Shown here one piece after another: positions 25,363-32,591 of a stretch of 43,935 nt of DNA. Position 1 is the stretch's first letter. Each line of letters opens with the position of its first letter. Source of the stretch: Chroococcidiopsidaceae cyanobacterium CP_BM_ER_R8_30 (GTDB taxonomy: Bacteria; Cyanobacteriota; Cyanobacteriia; Cyanobacteriales; Chroococcidiopsidaceae); NCBI GenBank assembly GCA_019244235.1, contig JAFASY010000004.1, forward strand, positions 1-43,935, written 5' to 3'. The notes under the pieces were generated by a model that was given only the letters and a program-made list of their open reading frames with translations, was not told the origin of the DNA and ran no database searches. The translations under genes were made by a program, and so were the position numbers.

Positions 25363-25656
25363 ATGTTATCTAAGGTCTATTTCCTTATTTGCTCTAAAAC
25401 TAATGGTCGCTATCTTGTGGCTCACCCTAATGGTGATTCTGAACCCTCTGAATCGGGTTATCTACTACTATTTAACGAACACTTTGATGCCCTAAGTTAT
25501 CTAAACGCTCATGGTTCTGATGTCGCATCACACTGGGTAGTAGAATCTATTCCTAGTACCCAACTAGGAAGATTGCTCAAACGATGGGGTTTTACTGGGG
25601 TGGGCATAGTTCATGAGCCATTGTTACCAAAAGTTGAGTTTCTATCCCACCATTAA
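25363..25656 (+). CDS. small conserved cyanobacterial protein, function unknown
   Basis: 97 residues from the ATG at 25363 (MLSKVYFLICSKTNGRYLVA). The frame opens 25 codons earlier at an ATG at 25288, 5 bp after the glucosidase stop, so either start is possible; the part from 25363 on looks more conserved-protein-like. It has features of a compact alpha/beta protein: GYLLLFNEHFDALSYLNAH, then LGRLLKRWGFTGVGIV. There is no signal peptide or membrane helix. Fourth gene of the aquaporin operon. It converges on the helicase gene with a single base between stops. I do not recognise a domain. Confidence 0.6.
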   Translation: MLSKVYFLICSKTNGRYLVAHPNGDSEPSESGYLLLFNEHFDALSYLNAHGSDVASHWVVESIPSTQLGRLLKRWGFTGVGIVHEPLLPKVEFLSHH

Positions 25657-25657
25657 A

Positions 25658-27199
25658 TTACTCCTGGCGCATACCATCACCATTCTCCGAAGAACCTCCT
25701 CCCCACTTTGCCGACGAATCAGCAGCCCGCTTAGTAGCAAAACCCTCACCCCCATAAAGCGACAAAGGTACAACCTCCAACTGCCTTTTTCTTCCTTGCT
25801 CCCCCAGCTTCCCCTGCTCCCCCAGCTCTCTTCTCTCTCCCCGCCGCCGCACCGAAGTCCCCTCCTCACTCGTATCCTCAGCCACTACCTCATAGAGCCG
25901 AGCCAACTTATTATCTTCCTTTCCCCGACGCAGCACCCGTCCTAAACGCTGAATATACTCCCGTGCCGAACCCGTACCTGACAAAATAATTGCCACACTA
26001 GCCGCAGGCACATCCACCCCCTCATTCAAGACATGAGAAGCCACAAGCGTCTTGTATTCTCCCGCCCGAAACTTTGCCAAAATCTCATGCCGCTCCTTCA
26101 CAGGCGTCTGATGAGTAATTGCTGGAATCAGAAACTCCTCTGAGATGCGGTAAACCGTCGCATTATCAGCCGTAAAAATCAAAGTGTGTTCTGGGTAATG
26201 CCGAGCCATCAAATTAGCCAGAACTTGGAGCTTGCTATCTGTACCTAAAGCAATCTCCTTAGCCTCTCGGTGGGCTAACATGGCTCGACGTCCAGCCTGA
26301 CTTTGCGCACTAACCTGCACAAATCTCTGCCAACCTTGAATACTACCAAGAGAAATCTTGGCTGCTCGTAAAAAGTCGTTGCGTCTTTGAATCAATAGAC
26401 TATAGCGCTCTCGTTCTTGTTGCGTCAGACTCACTTTAATTTGCACCACCTCATGTTCAGCTAGTGCTTTCCCTGCCAGTTCTGCTGCCCCTTTACGGTA
26501 CACCTGTGAACCAATTAAAGCATCCAGATCAGTATGACGCCCATCTGAGCGGTCTGGTGTCGCGGTTAATCCCAGACGATAGGGGGCGATCGCATAATCA
26601 GCAATTACCCGGTTGAAATCCGTTGGTAAGTGATGACACTCATCAAACACGAGAAGCGCATAGCGGTTCCCTATTGTCTCAGCATGGATAGCTGCACTAT
26701 CATAAGTCGCAACAAGAATCGGAGCGTGATCGCGAGAACCCCCCCCCAACAAACCCACCTCAGCATCTGGGAACGCTAGCTTCAGGTGGGCATACCATTG
26801 GTGCATCAAATCCAACGTTGGCACGACAACCAAGGTGCTGCGGGGAGTCGCTTGCATTGCTAGTTGGGCTAAGTAAGTTTTACCAGCTGCCGTAGGTAAG
26901 ACTACTACACCTCGGCGTCCCGCCTGTTTCCAAGCTGTCAATGCCTCACTCTGATGAGGATAAGGCGTCATCTCTAAGCTAGGTACAAGTTCAAGCGCCT
27001 CAAATGCCTTTGCCTGATCGATAAAATTAGCCCCTTCTGCCTGCAGCGCTTCCACGAGAAGACGGTAATCCTTAGCAGGGATGCGGAACTTCTCTACCCG
27101 ATCGTCCCAGAGCGCGTACTCTACCCAAGTTTTGCCTCTTGGTGGCGGATGGAGAATTAGTGTTCCACGGTCGAAAGATAATGTAGGGATGCGAGCCAT
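25658..27199 (-). CDS. XPB/RAD25-like superfamily 2 DNA helicase
   Basis: A 513-residue SF2 helicase related to XPB and archaeal Hel308/XPB-like enzymes. A short N-terminal domain precedes the Q-like segment MTPYPHQSEAL. Walker A is LPTAAGKT with K107, Walker B is VFDECHH, motif III is LTATPDR, and motif VI is YIQRLGRVLRRG. It probably unwinds or remodels DNA in repair, transcription-coupled processes or defence. The C-terminal 60 residues, after the helicase core, are low complexity and contain two LGEQGK/R units encoded by an 18-bp tandem repeat (about 25790-25825). They end in a Gly/Ser-rich tail. Start at the ATG at 27199. Confidence 0.88.
   Translation of the reverse strand: MARIPTLSFDRGTLILHPPPRGKTWVEYALWDDRVEKFRIPAKDYRLLVEALQAEGANFIDQAKAFEALELVPSLEMTPYPHQSEALTAWKQAGRRGVVVLPTAAGKTYLAQLAMQATPRSTLVVVPTLDLMHQWYAHLKLAFPDAEVGLLGGGSRDHAPILVATYDSAAIHAETIGNRYALLVFDECHHLPTDFNRVIADYAIAPYRLGLTATPDRSDGRHTDLDALIGSQVYRKGAAELAGKALAEHEVVQIKVSLTQQERERYSLLIQRRNDFLRAAKISLGSIQGWQRFVQVSAQSQAGRRAMLAHREAKEIALGTDSKLQVLANLMARHYPEHTLIFTADNATVYRISEEFLIPAITHQTPVKERHEILAKFRAGEYKTLVASHVLNEGVDVPAASVAIILSGTGSAREYIQRLGRVLRRGKEDNKLARLYEVVAEDTSEEGTSVRRRGERRELGEQGKLGEQGRKRQLEVVPLSLYGGEGFATKRAADSSAKWGGGSSENGDGMRQE
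25790..25825. repeat. 18-bp tandem repeat within the helicase 3' end
   Basis: Two adjacent copies of an 18-bp unit resembling CTTCCCCTGCTCCCCCAG, translated on the minus strand as LGEQGK and LGEQGR. C/T-rich repeats of the same flavour occur at 43833-43864. Confidence 0.7.
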
Positions 27200-27711
27200 C
27201 TATAACTTACGGGTTGCGTGGCAAAATTTAAAAGTAGGTATGCTGGTATCCTACAAAAATTCACGCGTTACCGTAATTCTGGTACAACACAAGTGCCGTA
27301 GGTTTTGAGCGAGCCTAACCCCAACTAAGGCAATGCCTGAGTTAGGCTCGGCTTTTGAAGGACAGCTAGCAGTAGCGCAGAGGCGACCAGTTACCGCAAA
27401 AGCCTTTTTCGATCACATCCTTTGTCTCAGACACAAATAACTTTCTCTGCTGCAAAGGGCAGGCAGAGGTTTGGCGATGTAGACAAGTTGAACAATTCAT
27501 CAAGTTTTGTTGATCTCGATCGTCCGCGCCTATGCTAACAATAGAGGCAAATTATGACAACATTTCTTAAAACGATCCTAAAACTTTAACAACTCTCAAC
27601 AGTTTTCTCATGTTATCTCTCAACGCCACAAATATTGATACAAGATACTTAGAACTGAAACTTGTTCTGTCGCTAGAATTCATATTTGAACTATAAACGT
27701 CTCCTAAATGA
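27200..27711. other. intergenic region with one orphan hairpin
   Basis: About 510 bp between the divergent helicase and cysteine hydrolase genes. Apart from the hairpin at 27311-27349 I see no ORF. A near miss to an NtcA box (GTA-N7-TAC) is present near 27270. Confidence 0.5.
27311..27349 (+). terminator. terminator-like hairpin with no obvious upstream gene
   Basis: GAGCCTAAC (27311-27319) pairs perfectly with GTTAGGCTC (27341-27349), with a smaller AGGC/GCCT hairpin in the loop. GGCTTTT follows on the plus strand. No plus-strand gene ends nearby, so it may terminate an unannotated RNA or be a relic of a mobile element. Confidence 0.45.
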
Positions 27712-27738
27712 GTGGCTGAAATAGCAATTTTGCGAAAG

Positions 27739-28530
27739 ATGTATCAACAGGAAAACACTATAAATCGACCGCTCCTACCTCTGGGCTGCCCACCCAATGC
27801 TTGGGCAGTCAATACCGAAATTGCTGATATCACACGTCCTCCAATAGAGCCACGCCCCATCACGCTACCAACTGAGACCAAAACACTGCTTTTAGACTTG
27901 GCAAAGGCTACCATTTTGGTGATTGATATGCAAAATGATTTCTGTCACCCAGACGGATGGTTGGCTCATATCGGAGTGGATATCACACCCGCCCAGGCTC
28001 CCATTGACCCTCTAAAAACACTACTTCCAGCCCTAAGAACTGCTGATGTACCAGTGATTTGGGTCAATTGGGGAAATCGCCCTGATTTGATGAATATTAG
28101 TGCTGGTTTGCTCCATGTATACAACCCTACAGGCAAAGGTGTGGGACTGGGGGCTCCTCTGCCAGCTAATAATGCGTTGGTGCTAACTGCAGGCAGTTGG
28201 GCAGCTACAGTAGTAGAAGAGTTGAAGCAGGAGCCAAGAGACATCCTTGTGGACAAGTATCGGATGAGCGGGTTTTGGGATACTCCCCTTGATAGCATTC
28301 TGCGCAACCTAGGCAAAACTACACTCTTCTTTGCAGGTGTTAATGCCGATCAGTGTGTGATGACGACGCTACAAGATGCCAATTTTTTAGGGTATGACTG
28401 TATCTTAGTGAAAGACTGCACTGGAACAACCTCACCAGAGTTCTGTTTCCAAGCAACGCTTTACAACGTGAAACAATGCTTTGGTTTTGTAACTGATTCA
28501 GAAGCCATAATCAAGGCAATTGTAAAATAG
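27739..28530 (+). CDS. isochorismatase-fold cysteine hydrolase
   Basis: About 263 residues from the ATG at 27739; a GTG at 27712 would add nine. The fold is the cysteine hydrolase of isochorismatase/nicotinamidase type. In the numbering from the GTG the triad is D72 in VIDMQNDF, K182 in VDKYRMSGF and C215 in GVNADQCV. Members hydrolyse amides or ureides (ureidoacrylate, N-carbamoyl compounds, biuret, nicotinamide) or isochorismate. The N-terminal 50 residues are proline-rich and unlike the core. A cupin gene follows after about 36 bp, in the same direction. Substrate unknown; an amide or ureide is my guess. Confidence 0.82.
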   Translation: MYQQENTINRPLLPLGCPPNAWAVNTEIADITRPPIEPRPITLPTETKTLLLDLAKATILVIDMQNDFCHPDGWLAHIGVDITPAQAPIDPLKTLLPALRTADVPVIWVNWGNRPDLMNISAGLLHVYNPTGKGVGLGAPLPANNALVLTAGSWAATVVEELKQEPRDILVDKYRMSGFWDTPLDSILRNLGKTTLFFAGVNADQCVMTTLQDANFLGYDCILVKDCTGTTSPEFCFQATLYNVKQCFGFVTDSEAIIKAIVK

Positions 28531-28566
28531 TTTTTGGGTAAGCAATAACCGAGGCGGAAACTGCTG

Positions 28567-29019
28567 ATGGACGATTTTCGTTGCATGATTCCGGTTGCCA
28601 AGTCCCCTAAGGACTACCAAGCTTTTCGCATTAGTCCAGGCGATACTAACAAATTAGCACTCGTATTCGATACGGCTGCTGCTGATGTCTCCCTAACTTT
28701 TTGTGTAGAAATTTTTGATATTGGCGGCAAGACTCCTCCCAATCGACATCTATCAGCAGTGGAGATGTTTTTTATCCTCCAAGGGGAAGGACGAGCAACT
28801 TGTGACGGGAAAACTGTATCAATTAAAGCTGGTGACAGTTTATTAGTGCCAGCCACAGCTACGCACATAATTGAAAATACAGGTTCAACTCGCTTGTATG
28901 CTCTCTGCATCATGGTGCCAAATGAAGATTTTGCTGAGTTAATTCGTAGTGGAACGCCTGTGGAACTAGATGAGGAGGATTTAGCTGTGTTGCGTCGCCA
29001 TGCACCAGCTTTGTGTTAG
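28567..29019 (+). CDS. single-domain cupin protein
   Basis: A 150-residue cupin_2 protein. The two cupin motifs are visible: motif 1 around PPNRHLSAVEMFFILQGEG, with the typical His and Glu, and motif 2 around GDSLLVPATATHIIENTG, with the later His. These residues normally bind a divalent metal. Small cupins of this kind act as isomerases, dioxygenases or ligand sensors. It follows the cysteine hydrolase closely and probably forms an operon with it, so it may process a related compound. The start is the ATG at 28567. The stop overlaps a possible GTG start of the next gene. Confidence 0.82.
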   Translation: MDDFRCMIPVAKSPKDYQAFRISPGDTNKLALVFDTAAADVSLTFCVEIFDIGGKTPPNRHLSAVEMFFILQGEGRATCDGKTVSIKAGDSLLVPATATHIIENTGSTRLYALCIMVPNEDFAELIRSGTPVELDEEDLAVLRRHAPALC

Positions 29020-29033
29020 AAGAAGTCAAGAAT

Positions 29034-29447
29034 ATGGGTACAGTTCGAGCGAAAGTCAAGCTAACAAATGCAGTCGATGAAGAGCTAGTACGTAGAGGAC
29101 TGCTCACAGCTAACGAGGTGCGGGTGTATGAGGCGCAAGCACTTGTGGATACTGGCGCGGTAAGTTCAGTGCTACCCATTCATGTAGTGCAGCGTCTTGG
29201 TTTATCGATTCGGGGCCAACGGGTTGCTGAGTATGCTGATGGAAGGCAGGAAACTGTGGGAGTGACTGGACCTGTAGCAATTGAGTGTGAAGGGCGAGAT
29301 ACGCTAGAGGAAGCACTAGTTTTGGGTGATGAGGTGCTGATTGGTCAGACGGTGTTAGAGAAGTTAGATTTGTTGGTAGATTGTGTCAATCAATGTCTGC
29401 TTCCCAATCCAGCGCACCCTGACCAACCTGTGTCAATCGTAAAGTAA
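29034..29447 (+). CDS. clan AA (retropepsin-like) aspartic protease
   Basis: 137 residues from the ATG at 29034 (MGTVRAKVKLTNAVDEE). The frame opens at a GTG at 29013 that overlaps the cupin stop. The catalytic motif is ALVDTGAVSSVLP with the D-T-G aspartate at 39. The second-half features are GPVAIECEGR and LIGQTVLEKLDLLVD, the usual hydrophobic-Gly turn of retropepsin monomers. Such proteins act as homodimers and are widespread and poorly understood in cyanobacteria, often as stand-alone genes. The stop abuts the next ATG at 29448 directly, suggesting a co-transcribed group with the cupin and the glycosylase. Confidence 0.8.
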   Translation: MGTVRAKVKLTNAVDEELVRRGLLTANEVRVYEAQALVDTGAVSSVLPIHVVQRLGLSIRGQRVAEYADGRQETVGVTGPVAIECEGRDTLEEALVLGDEVLIGQTVLEKLDLLVDCVNQCLLPNPAHPDQPVSIVK

Positions 29448-30377
29448 ATGCAATTGTTTTCAGAATTAGGATATCTCACTCCAACTGCGCCTTTTGACTT
29501 TGCTAAGTCCCTGCAATTTTTGGGACTTTTCATGCCGATGCAAAATGAACAGGAGCTTTCTAGTCAGTCGCTAACCAAAGCAGTATGTATTGCTGGGCAG
29601 ACTATAGGCTTTCAAGTCACAGCAATTGGTACTGTTGAAGAACCAAAATTAGAATATACTCTCTTTTCAGCTCAACCGATTGCTCCATCAATAAAGAATG
29701 CTGTTATTGACCGCATAAGCTTTTTTCTAAGCTTGACAGATGAATTGCAGCCTTTTTATCAGGTTGCTGCCAAAGATCCACATTTTCTGCCCATCTTAGA
29801 ACAGCTTTATGGCTATCATCAAGTTAAATTTCTCACCCCTTTTGAAAATGCTTGTTGGGCTGTCTTATCACAACGCACTCCTTTGAATACTGCCCGGAAG
29901 ATGAAACAGGCAATTGTTGAGAAACTTGGCAGTTGTTTAACTGTGCAAGGCTCTATATATTGGGCTTTTCCTGAATCGGCTCAACTAGCTGTTGTTGACA
30001 CAGATGAGTTAGTGAACTTAATCAGAAATAAGCGGAAGGCTGAATATTTGAGTGCAGTAGCTAGAGCCTTTCAAGAAGTGGACGAAGAATTTCTGAGAAC
30101 AGCTGATTATGAAAAAGTGGAAGCCTGGTTAAGGAAAATAGTAGGTATAGGTACCTGGTCAGCAGCTTTCATCCTGCTGCGAGGATTAGGGAGAATGGAG
30201 CATGTTCCTTTAATTGAAAAGAAGTTAGTTGAGGTTGTGTCTCAAGTTTACGGGCAGGGCGAGACTATGACACATGTAGCCATTCAGAGCATTGCGCAGA
30301 GGTATGGAGCGTGTCTGGGTTACTGGGCACACTACTTGAGATTTGTTTCATGTTTTGCTGTGAAGCCAATGGTTTAG
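29448..30377 (+). CDS. AlkA-like HhH-GPD DNA glycosylase, catalytic Asp apparently Glu
   Basis: A 309-residue base-excision DNA glycosylase of the HhH-GPD superfamily. An N-terminal beta domain (residues 1-80) precedes the helical core, with PFENACWAVLSQRTPLNTAR near 131-150. The helix-hairpin-helix is LRKIVGIGTWSAAFILLRGL (228-247). In AlkA-type enzymes the segment after the hairpin carries the catalytic aspartate in D-x-x-P-x-x-D. Here it reads EHVPLIEKKL, so both acids appear as Glu (E251, E257). Activity on alkylated bases is therefore uncertain, though Glu might still serve. It starts directly at the stop of the protease gene. Confidence 0.8.
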   Translation: MQLFSELGYLTPTAPFDFAKSLQFLGLFMPMQNEQELSSQSLTKAVCIAGQTIGFQVTAIGTVEEPKLEYTLFSAQPIAPSIKNAVIDRISFFLSLTDELQPFYQVAAKDPHFLPILEQLYGYHQVKFLTPFENACWAVLSQRTPLNTARKMKQAIVEKLGSCLTVQGSIYWAFPESAQLAVVDTDELVNLIRNKRKAEYLSAVARAFQEVDEEFLRTADYEKVEAWLRKIVGIGTWSAAFILLRGLGRMEHVPLIEKKLVEVVSQVYGQGETMTHVAIQSIAQRYGACLGYWAHYLRFVSCFAVKPMV

Positions 30378-30516
30378 CTCACTAGCTAGCCATTCCTTAA
30401 ATAGCCTGTCAGAAATATCTTGATACCTTTCAAGTGTCAATTCTGCTGGAGTAACTAATTCATGCCCCGATCTGCTACTATCATTCGTCGGCGATTGTGA
30501 AACTATTCACTGCCAC

Positions 30517-31584
30517 TTACAAGCAGTTGTTAAAGCAACCCAACGATGCAAAAGCTTCAATTAAGGTTCGATTTTGCTCATCAGTGCCGACAGTAATCCG
30601 AAGTTTATCCTCCAATCCTGGCTGACGGAAATAGCGTACTAAGATACCACGCTCTTTTAGAGCAAGATAGAGGTGTTCGGCATTGCCTGCTGGAGAAGTT
30701 GCAAGGACAAAATTTGCCTGAGATTCACCCACTGTAAAACCCAAATTTTTCAAATCTACAACGAGTTGTGCCCGTGATGTCTTTACTTTTTCAGCACAGG
30801 CATTTTTGTAGGCTTGATCTCGCATTGCTGCTGCACCAACAGCAGTGGCGATCGCATCAACGTTATAACTATCCTTGACCTTAAACAAGCCAGTCAATAG
30901 CTTTGGCTTCGCAATACCAAAGCCCATCCTCAATCCTGCTAGCGAATACCCCTTAGAAAGGGTACGCAACACAATAACATTTTCCAACTCTTGCACCAGT
31001 GCCAGAGCAGAAGATTCGGCAAAATCTACATAAGCCTCATCAATTACCAAAACTCCTGAAATTCCTTGTGCCAACTCTCTCAACTCATCCAACGGTACAG
31101 AATGCCCTGAAGGACTGTTGGGAGACGCAATAAATGTAATTGCTCCCTGAGCTGCTATTAAATCCTCCACTGGCAAGCGAAAATCTGCAGGATAAGGAAT
31201 TTCAACGACTTGTGCAGGCTGTATTGCTGCTAGTGTGCGATACAACACGTAAGTTGGCATTGGATATACAACTTTACGCTCATGCCCCTCAGCACAGGCG
31301 CGAATTAACAGATTCAATACATCATCACTACCATTACCAACAATCACCCAATCTGCTGGTACGCCCAGTGCTTCGCTAACCGCGCTGCAAAACTCGCGGG
31401 CAAAGGGATCGGGATATCGCCGCAACCACTCACTATCCAGATTGTGCAACACCTCCATTGCCTTTGGAGATGGTGGATAGGGATTTTCGTTCGTGTTTAA
31501 CTTTATAATCTTCGTCCCCGGTTTTGGTTGCTCACCGGGAACATAGCCTGTCATGGCATCAATTGCAGAACGGAAGTAGTTCAT
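30517..31584 (-). CDS. hisC: histidinol-phosphate aminotransferase HisC
   Basis: A 355-residue fold-type I PLP enzyme that transaminates imidazole acetol phosphate in histidine biosynthesis. Landmarks are LNTNENPYPPSP near residue 30, GNGSDDVLNLLIRA near 83, ASPNSPSG near 153, IDEAYVDF near 181, the PLP lysine K211 in TLSKGYSLAGLR, and a C-terminal LRITVGTDEQN, where the arginine binds the phosphate or carboxylate. HisC and close relatives can also act on phenylalanine or tyrosine precursors, but the sequence is a standard HisC. The start is the ATG at 31584. It follows map on the same strand after about 31 bp, so co-transcription is likely. Confidence 0.93.
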   Translation of the reverse strand: MNYFRSAIDAMTGYVPGEQPKPGTKIIKLNTNENPYPPSPKAMEVLHNLDSEWLRRYPDPFAREFCSAVSEALGVPADWVIVGNGSDDVLNLLIRACAEGHERKVVYPMPTYVLYRTLAAIQPAQVVEIPYPADFRLPVEDLIAAQGAITFIASPNSPSGHSVPLDELRELAQGISGVLVIDEAYVDFAESSALALVQELENVIVLRTLSKGYSLAGLRMGFGIAKPKLLTGLFKVKDSYNVDAIATAVGAAAMRDQAYKNACAEKVKTSRAQLVVDLKNLGFTVGESQANFVLATSPAGNAEHLYLALKERGILVRYFRQPGLEDKLRITVGTDEQNRTLIEAFASLGCFNNCL

Positions 31585-31615
31585 GGTAATGGATATGGCA
31601 CTTTGATCTGAACAT

Positions 31616-32440
31616 CTATACTTGAGAGCGGTCCGTCAAAATCTCATAGCCATTGTCTGTAACCAGTACCGTATGCTCAAACTGAGCCGACAAGGAATTG
31701 TCTACTGTCACTGCCGTCCACCGATCTGGGAGAGTGCGCGTGAATTTAGAACCCGCATTCAGAATCGGCTCAATTGCTAACGTCATGCCAGAGCGGAGCT
31801 TGACATTTGGCATTTCGCGAGTGCGGAAATTAAAGACAGAGGGTTCTTCATGTAGATTGCGCCCGACTCCATGCCCAGTGAAATCCTCTACCACAACGAA
31901 GCCATTTGCTTCCACATGGTCTTGAATGGCACCAGCAATGTCAAGCAGGTAGTTCCCAGCTTTAACTTGTTCAATTCCCTTATAAAGAGCCTCTTCTGCT
32001 ACCCGAATGAGATGAGCGGCTGCTGGAGTCACTTCACCCATAGCAATGGTGATACAGGAGTCACCGTGATAGCCCTGCTGATATGCACCAGTATCTACCT
32101 TTAAGACATCACCTGCCCGAATCACCTTCTTATGACTAGGGATGCCATGTACAACTTCATGATTAATACTGGAGCATATAGAGGCTGGAAAACCATGATA
32201 GCCTTTGAAGCTAGGAGTTGCCCCCATCTCACGGATGCGTTTTTCTGCATAAGCATCCAAATCGGCAGTCGTCATTCCTGGCTGTACCAACTCAGAGATT
32301 TCTTTGAGTACCGTTGCCACAATCTTTGCCGATTGCCGCATGATTTCGACTTCCCGAGGAGATTTAATTTCAATGCCTCGATGTTTTTTGGGACGGGAGG
32401 ATTGAGCTGGCTGAGAAAGCAGATTGGTAAGAATGTTCAT
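31616..32440 (-). CDS. map: methionine aminopeptidase, type I
   Basis: A 274-residue enzyme that removes the initiator methionine from nascent proteins in the cytoplasm. The pita-bread fold is clear. The metal ligands are the two Asp in [15 protein letters not shown], the His in [13 protein letters not shown], and the two Glu in LAIEPIL and FEHTVLV. The start at 32440 gives a roughly 20-residue basic N-terminal extension ([14 protein letters not shown]) before [16 protein letters not shown]. It lacks the zinc-finger domain of eukaryotic MetAP1. Downstream on the same strand is hisC. Cyanobacteria usually have several map paralogues, so this may not be the only one. Confidence 0.93.
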   Translation of the reverse strand: MNILTNLLSQPAQSSRPKKHRGIEIKSPREVEIMRQSAKIVATVLKEISELVQPGMTTADLDAYAEKRIREMGATPSFKGYHGFPASICSSINHEVVHGIPSHKKVIRAGDVLKVDTGAYQQGYHGDSCITIAMGEVTPAAAHLIRVAEEALYKGIEQVKAGNYLLDIAGAIQDHVEANGFVVVEDFTGHGVGRNLHEEPSVFNFRTREMPNVKLRSGMTLAIEPILNAGSKFTRTLPDRWTAVTVDNSLSAQFEHTVLVTDNGYEILTDRSQV

Positions 32441-32591
32441 GAAATTAAAAAGACGACTGACTGGATATGCCCCTGCATTGTCATTGCAATAGATTTCACA
32501 CTATTGCTCTCTTAAGCGCAAGCATCCTACCTAGGTTGATTCAGGAGTAGGCTCTCTTTTTAAATTAACCCATCTTTAACTCCTATTGCGC

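Noticed and set aside
27267-27282. NtcA-like GTA-N7-TAC near the cysteine hydrolase promoter
   Set aside because: Spacer is 7, not 8, and it is over 400 bp from the gene.
30348-30506. Minus-strand open frame between the glycosylase and hisC that reads like protein (…ELTLERYQDISDRLFKEW…)
   Set aside because: No ATG or GTG start, a stop directly upstream, and overlap with the glycosylase 3' end. It might be a gene remnant, but nothing confirms it.
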